A stretch of DNA of 34,731 nt from Pseudomonas kitaguniensis. Lineage in GTDB: Bacteria; Pseudomonadota; Gammaproteobacteria; Pseudomonadales; Pseudomonadaceae. Within the stretch, counting starts at the first letter, position 1; each line of letters starts with the position of its first letter. Positions 26,175 through 34,679 of the stretch are shown here, one piece after another. A program made the translations under genes and the position numbers. Where the stretch lies: NCBI RefSeq assembly GCF_009296165.1, contig NZ_VUAZ01000097.1, positions 1 through 34,731 of the forward strand. The letters run 5' to 3'. The notes below the pieces were generated by a model. That model made no database searches and had not been told where the DNA came from. It worked only from the letters and a program-made list of their open reading frames with translations.

Positions 26175-26283
26175 CTGCGTAAACCTGTGTCCCGGGGAAA
26201 AATGGCAGGGAATCGGGTCCTTAAGCTGACCCGGACGGCAGGAAAGCCGTCACCGCAGAAACGCCCTTGGGCTCTGTCCTGCG

Positions 26284-26310
26284 GGGGCGGTATGCTAGCA
26301 TACGCGCCCC
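26284..26310. promoter_or_regulatory. Palindromic site in the serA / D-2-hydroxyglutarate dehydrogenase divergent promoter
   Basis: GTATGCTAGCATAC (26290-26303) is a perfect 14-bp palindrome, and the flanks GGGGCG and GCGCCCC extend the symmetry with one bulged base. It reads TATGCT on both strands, which could act as a shared -10 for both genes. It could equally be an operator. Confidence 0.5.
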
Positions 26311-26378
26311 GCTAAACACCTATTCCTGCGACGTGAAGCGTTCTCAGGATGACCATGAATTGTTCGAGAGTTCTGTCG

Positions 26379-27773
26379 ATGACCCATCCTGCCCTGATTG
26401 ATGAGCTAAAGACCCTGGTTGAGCCCGGTAAAGTACTGACCGATGCAGACTCCCTGGAGGCTTACGGCAAGGATTGGACCAAGCACTTCGCACCGGCGCC
26501 CACCGCCATCGTGTTCCCCAAGACCATCGAGCAGGTGCAAGCCATCGTCCGTTGGGCCAACGAACGCAAGGTGGCGCTGGTGCCATCCGGCGGCCGCACC
26601 GGCCTGTCGGCGGCGGCAGTGGCAGCCAATGGCGAAGTGGTGGTGTCGTTTGACTACATGAACCAGATTCTTGAAGTGAACCTCACCGACCGCACTGCCC
26701 GCTGCCAGCCGGGCGTGGTGACCAAGCAGTTGCAGAACGTCGCCGAAGAAAAAGGCCTGTATTACCCGGTAGACTTCGCTTCGTCCGGTTCCAGCCAGAT
26801 TGGCGGCAATATCGGCACCAATGCCGGCGGTATCAAGGTTATTCGCTACGGCATGACGCGCAATTGGGTGGCGGGCATGAAAGTGGTCACCGGCAAAGGT
26901 GACGTGCTGGAACTGAACCGCGACCTGATCAAGAACGCCACCGGCTACGACATGCGTCAGTTGTTCATCGGCGCCGAAGGCACGCTGGGTTTTGTGGTGG
27001 AAGCCACCATGCGCCTCGACCGTGCGCCGAAGAACCTCACCGCGATGGTGCTCGGCACGACCGACTTCGACTCGATCATGCCGGTGCTGCACGCGTTCCA
27101 GAGCAAGCTCGACCTGACCGCTTTTGAGTTCTTCTCCGACAAGGCGCTGGCCAAAGTCATCGGGCGTGGCGATGTGCCCGCGCCGTTCGAAACCGACTGC
27201 CCGTTCTACGCGCTGCTGGAATTTGAAGCCACCACCGAAGAAGTCGCCAACCACGCCCTGGAAACCTTTGAACACTGCGTGGAGCAAGGTTGGGTGCTGG
27301 ACGGCGTGATGAGCCAGAGCGAGACCCAACTGCATAACCTGTGGAAACTGCGCGAGTATATTTCCGAGACCATTTCCCACTGGACGCCGTACAAAAACGA
27401 CATTTCGGTGACTGTTTCCAAAGTCCCGGCGTTCTTGAAGGAAATTGACGCGATTGTCGGTGAACACTACCCGGACTTCGAAATCGTCTGGTTCGGCCAC
27501 ATCGGCGACGGCAACCTGCACTTGAACATCCTCAAGCCTGAAAACCTCAGCAAAGACGAGTTCTTCGCCAAGTGCGCCACCGTCAACAAGTGGGTGTTCG
27601 AGACCGTCGAGAAATACAACGGCTCGATCTCCGCCGAACACGGCGTGGGCATGACTAAACGCGATTACTTGAGCTACAGCCGTTCGCCGGTTGAAATTGA
27701 ATACATGAAAGCAGTAAAAGCGGTGTTCGACCCTAACGGGATCATGAACCCCGGCAAAATCTTCGCTGTTTAA
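26379..27773 (+). CDS. FAD-binding D-2-hydroxyglutarate dehydrogenase
   Basis: 464-residue flavoprotein of the vanillyl-alcohol oxidase/GlcD superfamily. The PCMH FAD-binding domain is in the first half (VALVPSGGRTGLSAAA, GGNIGTNAGGIKVIRYG, EGTLGFVVEA), and the substrate-side cap has the metal/catalytic histidines in WFGHIGDGNLHLN and AEHGVGMTKRDY. The family oxidises D-2-hydroxyglutarate to 2-oxoglutarate, passing electrons to the quinone pool through ETF. In pseudomonads it removes the D-2-hydroxyglutarate made by SerA, which explains the divergent pairing. ATGs at 26349 and 26355 are in frame, but the family N terminus begins MTHPALIDEL at 26379; GAGAG lies upstream at some distance. Confidence 0.88.
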   Translation: MTHPALIDELKTLVEPGKVLTDADSLEAYGKDWTKHFAPAPTAIVFPKTIEQVQAIVRWANERKVALVPSGGRTGLSAAAVAANGEVVVSFDYMNQILEVNLTDRTARCQPGVVTKQLQNVAEEKGLYYPVDFASSGSSQIGGNIGTNAGGIKVIRYGMTRNWVAGMKVVTGKGDVLELNRDLIKNATGYDMRQLFIGAEGTLGFVVEATMRLDRAPKNLTAMVLGTTDFDSIMPVLHAFQSKLDLTAFEFFSDKALAKVIGRGDVPAPFETDCPFYALLEFEATTEEVANHALETFEHCVEQGWVLDGVMSQSETQLHNLWKLREYISETISHWTPYKNDISVTVSKVPAFLKEIDAIVGEHYPDFEIVWFGHIGDGNLHLNILKPENLSKDEFFAKCATVNKWVFETVEKYNGSISAEHGVGMTKRDYLSYSRSPVEIEYMKAVKAVFDPNGIMNPGKIFAV

Positions 27774-27797
27774 CTACCCCTCTGAAGGAGTCGTTTC

Positions 27798-28463
27798 ATG
27801 AGCTACCAGCACAAGTACGTCGACGGCACCAACATCCATTTCCCGCTGGGCAAAGTGGTGTGTATCGGCCGCAACTACGCCGAACATGCCAAGGAACTCG
27901 ACAACCCGGTGCCGACCGAGCCGTTGCTGTTCATCAAGCCGGGCAGTTGCGTGGTGGCATTGGAGGGTGGTTTTGCTATCCCGACCGAGCGCGGTTCGGT
28001 GCACTACGAAGCGGAAATCGCAGTGTTGATCGGCAAGTCGTTGTCGACCAAGCCGAGCCGTGAAGAAGTGCTGGATGCCATCTCCGGCTTCGCCCCGGCG
28101 TTGGACTTGACCCTGCGCGACAAGCAGGCCGAGCTTAAAGCCAAGGGCTTGCCGTGGGAAATCGCCAAGTCCTTTGATGGCGCGGCGGTCATCGCACCGT
28201 TCGTGGTCAGCAGCAGCATCGCCGACGTGACCGACATCGGCATTCGCCTGACCATCAATGGCGAAGTGCGCCAGGACGGCAATAGCTCGCAGATGCTTAA
28301 CCCGATCATCCCGATGATCCAGCACATGGCCAGTTGCTTCTCGCTGCAAGCCGGTGACGTGATCCTCACCGGCACCCCGGCCGGTGTTGGGCCATTGAAC
28401 GTGGGTGATGAACTGGTGCTTGAACTGGCAGGCGGCAGCCGCTTCGAAAGCGTGGTTCGCTAA
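27798..28463 (+). CDS. Fumarylacetoacetate hydrolase family protein (acylpyruvase-like)
   Basis: 221 residues, the compact FAH-fold size of YcgM/FAHD1-type acylpyruvate hydrolases and oxaloacetate decarboxylases. Seen are GRNYAEHAKELDNPVP, the metal ligands E71 and E73 in HYEAEIAVLIG with D103 in ALDLTLRD, the KSFDGAAVIAPF loop, and the C-terminal LTGTPAGVGPL glycine loop. Mg or Mn binding is expected; the acyl substrate is uncertain. AAGGAG lies 11 bases before the ATG, 24 bases after the dehydrogenase stop, so the two are probably co-transcribed. Confidence 0.87.
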   Translation: MSYQHKYVDGTNIHFPLGKVVCIGRNYAEHAKELDNPVPTEPLLFIKPGSCVVALEGGFAIPTERGSVHYEAEIAVLIGKSLSTKPSREEVLDAISGFAPALDLTLRDKQAELKAKGLPWEIAKSFDGAAVIAPFVVSSSIADVTDIGIRLTINGEVRQDGNSSQMLNPIIPMIQHMASCFSLQAGDVILTGTPAGVGPLNVGDELVLELAGGSRFESVVR

Positions 28464-28482
28464 ACATCAGGCAAACCGGGCT

Positions 28483-28511
28483 ATCGTTCTCACGCTCTGC
28501 GTGGGAACGAT
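28483..28511. repeat. Hairpin repeat after the FAH-family gene
   Basis: ATCGTTCTCACGC, loop TCT, GCGTGGGAACGAT: a 13-bp stem with one G-U pair. The same motif recurs in shortened form at 30579-30609. Common intergenic palindrome type in Pseudomonas; no U-tract. Confidence 0.6.
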
Positions 28512-28627
28512 CAAAAAGTCTGAGTTCGCATTTTTTTCACACCTCATCCGGATAATCCCAGCTTCCAGCACGCGGGCTCGTCGATCCTGTGCTATCACCT
28601 AAAGCTGACTTTCTGGAAAAGCGCTCA

Positions 28628-29551
28628 ATGGCCGTGTCCCTGCCTTCGGTTACACCCAAGCCCCGCTCACGCTTTGCCCTGCGCTGGTATTCCTGGCTGC
28701 TTTTGGCCGGGGTGATTGTGTATGGCATTGCCTGGGCCATGCACTGGGATGATCGCGGCGTGCTGTGGGTGGCCGAGCGTTTTGAAACGCCAGCCGAACG
28801 GCAAGCCAGCGTGTGGCTGCCGGACTACCACGCGGTGATCGATGGCAAGTTGCTGCCGGGCATGGAGAAGGACGAGGCTTCGGACCTGTCCTACAACCCA
28901 CAGACCAAAACGCTGTTTTCAGTGATGGGCAAAAATCCTTTCCTGGTTGAGTTGAGCCTGCAAGGCGATGTGCTGCGCAAGATGCCACTCATCGGCTGGA
29001 ACAACGCGGAAGGTCTGACGGTAATGGAGAACGGCCTGATGGCCATTGTCGATGAGCGCATGCACACGCTGACCGTGGTGAAGGTCGACGCCAGCACCCA
29101 ACAACTGAATATCGCCGACTTCAAGAGCTACGACCTCGGCCCGTCCAAGGACCAGAACAAAGCCTTTGAAGGCGTGACCTGGGACAAGCGCAACCAACAG
29201 ATCGTGCTTGGCGAAGAGCGCCCACCCGCGCTGTTTACCTGGAAAAGCGATGGCACCACGCTGACCGGCGACAAGCAAAAAGTCGCCAGCACAGAGTTGG
29301 ACATGCGCAACCTTTCGGCCCTGGCCGTCGACCCGCGCACCGGGCACTTGCTGGTGCTGTCGGCTGACTCCCATCTGCTGCTGGAGCTGGATGCAAAAGG
29401 CGAGCAAGTCAGCTTCATGACCGTGCTCGGTGGCTTCAACGGCCTTAAAAACACCATCCCCCGCGCAGAAGGCGTGACCATGGACGAGGACGGCACGCTG
29501 TACATGGTCAGCGAGCCGAACCTGTTCTACCGTTTCGAGAAGCAGAAATAA
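28628..29551 (+). CDS. SdiA-regulated family beta-propeller protein (CarP-like), copy 1
   Basis: 307 residues: basic N terminus and one membrane helix (WYSWLLLAGVIVYGIAWAM, about 20-38), then a beta-propeller exposed to the periplasm. Repeated blades carry DLSYNPQTKTLFSVMGKNPF, AEGLTVMENGLMAIVDERMH, FEGVTWDKRNQQIVLGEERP and a final AEGVTMDEDGTLYMVSEPNL. This is the SdiA-regulated domain family, which includes CarP of P. aeruginosa, a calcium-responsive protein sometimes compared with beta-propeller phytases. Gly-Asp-Asn-Glu-rich turns suit calcium. ATG 28628 is preceded by GGAAAAG. Paralogous to the next gene. Confidence 0.75.
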   Translation: MAVSLPSVTPKPRSRFALRWYSWLLLAGVIVYGIAWAMHWDDRGVLWVAERFETPAERQASVWLPDYHAVIDGKLLPGMEKDEASDLSYNPQTKTLFSVMGKNPFLVELSLQGDVLRKMPLIGWNNAEGLTVMENGLMAIVDERMHTLTVVKVDASTQQLNIADFKSYDLGPSKDQNKAFEGVTWDKRNQQIVLGEERPPALFTWKSDGTTLTGDKQKVASTELDMRNLSALAVDPRTGHLLVLSADSHLLLELDAKGEQVSFMTVLGGFNGLKNTIPRAEGVTMDEDGTLYMVSEPNLFYRFEKQK

Positions 29552-29608
29552 CCGGCGATTACGGCGTATACATCGCCAAGAGCGGCATTTGCCAGACATC
29601 AGGCAGCG

Positions 29609-29625
29609 TTTAAGTTTAAATTCAG
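29609..29625 (+). promoter_or_regulatory. Candidate PmrA/CarR-like box upstream of CarP-like copy 2
   Basis: TTTAAG (29609-29614), five bases, ATTCAG (29620-29625). The first half fits YTTAAK exactly; the second has two mismatches. TTTAA-GT-TTAAA is also an inverted repeat. It lies about 45 bases before the start codon. Confidence 0.25.
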
Positions 29626-29670
29626 ACCGGCGTGATATTCATTCGCCACTTTTGATATTGAGCTTGCCTG

Positions 29671-30576
29671 ATGCGTCGACTTGCCCGTCCCAAACCTGCG
29701 TTTTTCATCGTGTTATTGCTCGCCCTGGTGGCCTCCGGGGTGGTTGCGCAGCAATTGCGTTTATTCGAGCGCGGGTGGTTTAACTGGCAGGCATGGCACC
29801 AGCCTGCCGATCAGCGCTCTCTTGGCTTGGCTGATTATCGCGTCACCCTGGAAGCCAAGGTGATCGAAGGCCTCGACGACGACGTCTCAGCCCTCACCTA
29901 CGACCCGGTGCGCAAAAGCCTGTTTACCGTCACCAATAAAAACGCCGAACTGATCGAGCTGTCGCTGGAGGGCACGATTTTGCGGCGCATTCCGCTGGTG
30001 GGCTTCGGCGATGCCGAGGCGGTGGAGTTCATCAGCGACAACATTTACGTGATCACCGATGAAAGCCAACAGCGGCTGATCAAAGTGCACGTGAACGACG
30101 ACACGCAATTTCTCGACGCCGCCGACGCGGAGCAGATGACCTTGGGTGTACACATCGGTGGCAACAAGGGGTTCGAAGGCCTGGCCTACGACTCAGTGGG
30201 CAAGCGCCTGTTCGTGGCCAAGGAACGCGACCCGATGCTGATCTACGAAGTGCATGGGTTTCCGCATTTCAAACCGGAAAAAACCTACTCGGTGCACGTG
30301 ATCAACAACCCCAAGCGCGATGCCGGGTTGTTTGTGCGCGACCTGTCGAGCCTGCAATACGACGAGCGCAGCGGCCACTTGCTGGCGCTGTCCGATGAGT
30401 CTTTTTTGGTGCTGGAACTGGACATCGACGGTCGCCCGCTGAGCAGCCTTTCGCTACTCAGCGGGCGCCATGGCCTGAAAAAACGTGTGCCGCAGGCCGA
30501 AGGCATCGCCATGGACGACGAAGGCAGCTTGTACCTGGTCAGCGAGCCAAACCTGTTTTACGTGTTCAAAAAGTGA
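29671..30576 (+). CDS. SdiA-regulated family beta-propeller protein (CarP-like), copy 2
   Basis: 301 residues with an N-terminal helix/signal anchor (AFFIVLLLALVASGVVAQQL) and a propeller of the same family as the upstream gene: DVSALTYDPVRKSLFTVTNK, AEAVEFISDNIYVITDESQQ, FEGLAYDSVGKRLFVAKERD and a closing AEGIAMDDEGSLYLVSEPNL. The blade-end motifs match copy 1 in order, so the two arose by tandem duplication. In P. aeruginosa the comparable gene near rpiA is carP (PA0327), as I recall; which of the two here is the orthologue cannot be decided by eye. It has its own 119-base upstream region, so separate regulation is possible. Ends convergent with rpiA. Confidence 0.75.
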   Translation: MRRLARPKPAFFIVLLLALVASGVVAQQLRLFERGWFNWQAWHQPADQRSLGLADYRVTLEAKVIEGLDDDVSALTYDPVRKSLFTVTNKNAELIELSLEGTILRRIPLVGFGDAEAVEFISDNIYVITDESQQRLIKVHVNDDTQFLDAADAEQMTLGVHIGGNKGFEGLAYDSVGKRLFVAKERDPMLIYEVHGFPHFKPEKTYSVHVINNPKRDAGLFVRDLSSLQYDERSGHLLALSDESFLVLELDIDGRPLSSLSLLSGRHGLKKRVPQAEGIAMDDEGSLYLVSEPNLFYVFKK

Positions 30577-30578
30577 AG

Positions 30579-30609
30579 CTGATCGTTCACTCTGCGTGGG
30601 AACGATCAG
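30579..30609. repeat. Hairpin between CarP-like copy 2 and rpiA
   Basis: CTGATCGTTC (30579-30588) pairs with GAACGATCAG (30600-30609) around a loop ACTCTGCGTGG. The loop and right arm equal part of the 28483 repeat, making this a truncated copy. It may serve as the common 3-prime structure for the two convergent genes. Confidence 0.6.
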
Positions 30610-30623
30610 GTCGATCAGGTGAC

Positions 30624-31295
30624 TCAGGCCTTGAGGGTTTTCACGCCTTCGGGGGTGCCCAGCAACAGCACGTCAGCCGGGCGCGCGGCGAACAGGCCGT
30701 TGGTCACTACGCCGACGATCGCATTGATCTGCGTCTCAAGCTGCACCGGGTTGGTGATCTGCAGGTTGAACACATCAATGATGATGTTGCCGTTGTCGGT
30801 CAACACGCCCTCGCGGTACACCGGGTCGCCGCCCAGCTTCACCAGTTCGCGGGCGACATGGCTGCGGGCCATCGGAATAACTTCTACCGGCAGCGGGAAC
30901 GCACCGAGTACCGGCACCAGCTTGCTCGCGTCGGCGATGCAGATGAAGGTTTTAGCCACTGCCGCGACAATCTTCTCGCGGGTCAGGGCTGCGCCGCCGC
31001 CTTTGATCAGGTTCAGGTGTGCGTCGCTTTCATCGGCGCCGTCGACGTAGAACTCCAGGTCGCTCACGGTGTTCAGCTCGTACACCGGAATGCCATGGCC
31101 CTTGAGGCGCGCGGCGGTGGCTTCGGAGCTGGCCACGGCGCCGTCGAACGCGCCTTTGTGCTGGGCCAGCGCATCGATAAAGCAGTTGGCAGTGGAGCCG
31201 GTGCCGACACCGACGACGCTCTTGTCGTCAAGCTTGGGAAGGATTAAATCGACGGCGGCCTGGGCCACTGCCTGTTTGAGTTGATCCTGGGTCAT
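30624..31295 (-). CDS. rpiA: Ribose-5-phosphate isomerase A
   Basis: 223 residues, the standard RpiA length. It interconverts ribose 5-phosphate and ribulose 5-phosphate in the cytoplasm (pentose phosphate pathway). Seen are the phosphate-binding [15 protein letters not shown] (about 29-43), the active-site [10 protein letters not shown] with D85 and D88, and [16 protein letters not shown] with K98 and the catalytic E107. The start at 31295 has GGAG just upstream. It is divergent from ilvA with 136 bases between, the order seen for rpiA-ilvA in other gamma-proteobacteria. Confidence 0.96.
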   Translation of the reverse strand: MTQDQLKQAVAQAAVDLILPKLDDKSVVGVGTGSTANCFIDALAQHKGAFDGAVASSEATAARLKGHGIPVYELNTVSDLEFYVDGADESDAHLNLIKGGGAALTREKIVAAVAKTFICIADASKLVPVLGAFPLPVEVIPMARSHVARELVKLGGDPVYREGVLTDNGNIIIDVFNLQITNPVQLETQINAIVGVVTNGLFAARPADVLLLGTPEGVKTLKA

Positions 31296-31431
31296 GCGGG
31301 CTCCGAAACGGGCGGGGAGTTATCGAGGGCGGCGAGTATACCCCAACAAAACCTCGGTATTCGTGTGGTCGCCCGGCCAAACGCTGGGTTAGACTCCTTG
31401 GCCCTGCCCACCCGCCCAGTGATGCTTTCCG

Positions 31432-32946
<1,515 letters not shown>

Positions 32947-32996
32947 GCGACTACGCTGACTGAGCGGCCTATGCGGCCTGTAAGGAATCGATACCC

Positions 32997-33410
32997 ATGG
33001 AAACGCTGACCACCCTCAAGGTTATCCACATCGCCGCCACTGCGTTGCTGCTGCTCAGTGGCTTCGGCCTGGCGCTGCTGGCGTGGCGCAAGCGCAGCGT
33101 CGGGCCAGCGATTACCGTGCAACGCCCGTGGGTGTTTGTGTGGTTGCTGATGGGGGTGTGCATGCTGAGCATGCCGTTTACCGGCTGGTGGCTGGCGCAC
33201 TTGATCGGCTGGCCGCTGGGGCAAACCTGGATACTCGGCTCCAGCATCCTCTACAGCGTGGCGGCGTTGGCCTGGTTGTGGCTGGTGGCGCGGCTTAATC
33301 GCTTGCGCAAAGGCGAGGGCGGCAGCCTGAACTTCACCCTGGTGCTGGCGGTGGTCAGCCTGTTGGGGTTCGTGGCGATTGCCGGGTTGATGGGCGCCAA
33401 GCCGGTTTAA
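32997..33410 (+). CDS. DUF2269 family integral membrane protein
   Basis: 137 residues with four hydrophobic helices: KVIHIAATALLLLSGFGLAL, WVFVWLLMGVCMLSMPFTGW, WILGSSILYSVAALAWLWLV and FTLVLAVVSLLGFVAIAGLM. The His in the first helix and the small size are typical of DUF2269 proteins, whose function is unknown. TAAGGAA lies about 9 bases before the ATG. Likely co-transcribed with ilvA. The mobile/repeat region begins right after its stop. Confidence 0.8.
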   Translation: METLTTLKVIHIAATALLLLSGFGLALLAWRKRSVGPAITVQRPWVFVWLLMGVCMLSMPFTGWWLAHLIGWPLGQTWILGSSILYSVAALAWLWLVARLNRLRKGEGGSLNFTLVLAVVSLLGFVAIAGLMGAKPV

Positions 33411-33433
33411 CACGTGGCACCGTGTCGCCTGCA

Positions 33434-33457
33434 TCGGGAGCAAGCCCCCTCCCACAT
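33434..33457 (-). repeat. Solo REP sequence
   Basis: TCGGGAGCAAGCCCCCTCCC followed by ACAT, the reverse complement of a GTGGGAGGGGGCTTGCTCCC-type REP. This is a different REP class from the GAGCGGGC copies and has no partner nearby. Confidence 0.75.
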
Positions 33458-33470
33458 TGGATTGCAGCCC

Positions 33471-33549
33471 ACTGTGACAGCAAGCTTCTCCAGATTGGGA
33501 AGCATGCACTGTGACAGCAAGCCTCTCCAGATTGGGAGGCAGTCCAATG
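33471..33549. repeat. Direct-repeat array, left part (two units of about 37-42 bases)
   Basis: Units begin ACTGTGACAGCAAGC at 33471 and 33508, each continuing with a CTCCAGATTGGGA core. The core forms a small hairpin (GCCTCTCC / GGGAGGC in unit 2). The array resumes at 34680 after the inserted element. Confidence 0.8.
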
Positions 33550-33580
33550 GTATGCGTCCGGCCAAGTCATCTACCCAGCC
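33550..33580 (+). repeat. Left terminal inverted repeat of the IS66-derived element
   Basis: 31 bases beginning GTATGCGTCCGG and ending near CTACCCAGCC; pairs with 34649-34679 at 26 of 31 positions. It abuts the middle of the tnpA remnant, so the tnpA start has been deleted. Confidence 0.7.
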
Positions 33581-33757
33581 TCGTCCACAAATGGATGCGG
33601 ATGCACGCGCAGAAAAGCATGGCGCTGCAACCTGCATTTATGCCGTTACCCATGCAGTTGGGCGGAGCAAGTTCGCAAGCTACATCGTCGAATATCTACG
33701 TCGAGATCCAGTATCCGCGCGGCACCGTCAAAGTGAACGGGCCAACCGTCGCGCTAT
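33580..33757 (+). pseudogene. IS66 tnpA remnant
   Basis: The frame reads LVHKWMRMHAQKSMALQPAF, then MPLPMQ and IYVEIQYPRGTVKVNGPTVA. This resembles the end of the helix-turn-helix part and the C-terminal region of IS66-family TnpA (NANLVHKWIR..., IEI..P.GTL.V.WP). The N-terminal half is cut off at the left end, and the terminal residues after NGPTVA no longer match. Not functional. Confidence 0.6.
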
Positions 33758-33763
33758 TCGCAT

Positions 33764-33940
33764 GAAAGTGATCGATACCGATACGCGGCGGTTGAAGCAG
33801 AGCTTCAGGCGTTGCAAACAGTGCCCGCGGCGACCGAGAAAAAGCAAAAGCCCACGCGCACTGCAGTGCCGGCAGAGTTTACACGCACGTTGATCCATCA
33901 CGAACCGGACGATGCTCACTGCCAATGCGGCTGCGCACTT
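33764..33940 (+). pseudogene. IS66 tnpC (transposase) fragment
   Basis: A short frame reads AVEAELQALQTVPAA, then KKQKPTRTAVPAEFTRTLIH and HEPDDAHCQCGCAL. This matches the region of IS66 TnpC that precedes the DDE domain, with the LPAE.PR...HEP...C.CGC.L signature and zinc-finger-like cysteines. It stops at about 33940, exactly where the passenger gene ends; the catalytic domain is absent. Confidence 0.7.
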
Positions 33941-34550
33941 AATCGTAGGCGAACTGGTCAATCAACCCCAGACGTGGAACGTGGGTGTTTGGCCGTAGCA
34001 GAGCGCCGGGAGCAATGACTGCGTTTGCTCCAATTTTGCAGCCGTCACCGACTAAGGCACCGAATTTTTTTACTCCCGTCACGATCACATTGTCACCATG
34101 GCGGATTTTGATGTCTGCACCATCCAGTTCATTGCGGTAATTGGCAATTATTGCACCTGCTTCAATATTCACGCCCTCGCCGATCAACGAGTCGCCGACA
34201 AAGTTGAAGTGTGCCAGCTTGCTTCCACTGAGCATGAAGCTGCTTTTCATTTCGCAGCTTGGGCCAACGATGCAATTGCTGCCGAGGTAAACGCCTCCAC
34301 GTAGGTAAGCTCCCGCCGCCACAAATGAGCCTTCGCCGATGATAATCGGGTCTTTCAGCACAGCCCCTTGCTCCACAACGGCGCTTTCGTGGATGGCACA
34401 GTCTCCATGGCGCCGATAACCCGCACCAAGACCTGCCAGCAAGGCCAAAATTTGGTTTTCGCAGTCTTGAGTAACAAGCCAAGCGGTTGGGGGCACCAAG
34501 CCTAGCAATGGCCACCGAGTAATAAACGTACTGATCTCAACTCGCTTCAT
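33939..34550 (-). CDS. LpxA-like left-handed beta-helix (hexapeptide) transferase, element passenger
   Basis: 203 residues. An N-terminal helical part (WPLLGLVPPTAWLVTQDCEN, ILALLAGLGAGYRR) precedes hexapeptide repeats from about residue 52: IHESAVVEQGAVLKDPIIIG, YLGSNCIVGPSCEMKSSFML, SLIGEGVNIEAGAIIANYRN and LVGDGCKIGANAVIAPGALL. The SKLAHFNFVGDSLIGEGVNI stretch resembles the C-terminal acetyltransferase domain of GlmU, so it may acylate a nucleotide sugar or act as a pseudo-enzyme. Acceptor unknown. The ATG at 34550 has an excellent site (GGAGGAA, about 5 bases away). GC is about 50% in two 60-base blocks counted, below the flanking chromosome. It lies wholly inside the IS66-derived element. 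Confidence 0.75.
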   Translation of the reverse strand: MKRVEISTFITRWPLLGLVPPTAWLVTQDCENQILALLAGLGAGYRRHGDCAIHESAVVEQGAVLKDPIIIGEGSFVAAGAYLRGGVYLGSNCIVGPSCEMKSSFMLSGSKLAHFNFVGDSLIGEGVNIEAGAIIANYRNELDGADIKIRHGDNVIVTGVKKFGALVGDGCKIGANAVIAPGALLRPNTHVPRLGLIDQFAYD

Positions 34551-34648
34551 GGAAATTCCTCCGGTACGGGTAATGTGCGGGTAGACCCACGCGGCCGACG
34601 CCAGGACAGAGTCCCCCGAAAATTCACGTGCAGGCCATGCTAGGGCTG

Positions 34649-34679
34649 TGCTGAGTAGATGACTTCACCGGACGGATAC
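34649..34679 (-). repeat. Right terminal inverted repeat of the IS66-derived element
   Basis: Reads GTATCCGTCCGGTGAAGTCA inward from 34679, with TCTACTCAGCA beyond; matches the left end at 26 of 31 positions. Confidence 0.7.

Larger units (their letters stand above)
33550..34679. mobile_element. IS66-derived insertion cassette carrying a passenger gene
   Basis: The element is bounded by inverted ends: GTATGCGTCCGGCCAAGTCA... from 33550 and, read inward from 34679, GTATCCGTCCGGTGAAGTCA... (26 of 31 positions identical). The GTA-GCG...CCGGTGAA style matches IS66-family ends as I know them. Inside are fragments of IS66 tnpA and tnpC, no tnpB, and one intact gene on the minus strand. It interrupts a direct-repeat array whose units resume immediately outside. 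No 8-bp target duplication is visible (left flank GTCCAATG, right flank ACAGCAAG); compared with an uninterrupted unit only TG is missing. It would need an IS66 transposase in trans to move. Confidence 0.7.

Noticed and set aside
26406..27641. 411-codon open frame antisense to the D-2-hydroxyglutarate dehydrogenase gene
   Set aside because: Shadow frame of a well-conserved gene; composition rich in Val, His, Arg and Gly with no motif.
28512..28627. Intrinsic terminator after the FAH-family gene
   Set aside because: The hairpin at 28483-28511 is followed by CAAAAAG, not a U-tract; a T-run occurs only about 20 bases later.
33471..33549. CRISPR array
   Set aside because: Units are adjacent without variable spacers, and no cas gene is present.
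33414..33893. 159-codon open frame across the repeat array and IS66 remnants
   Set aside because: It runs through non-coding repeats and out of frame with the recognisable tnpA and tnpC pieces.
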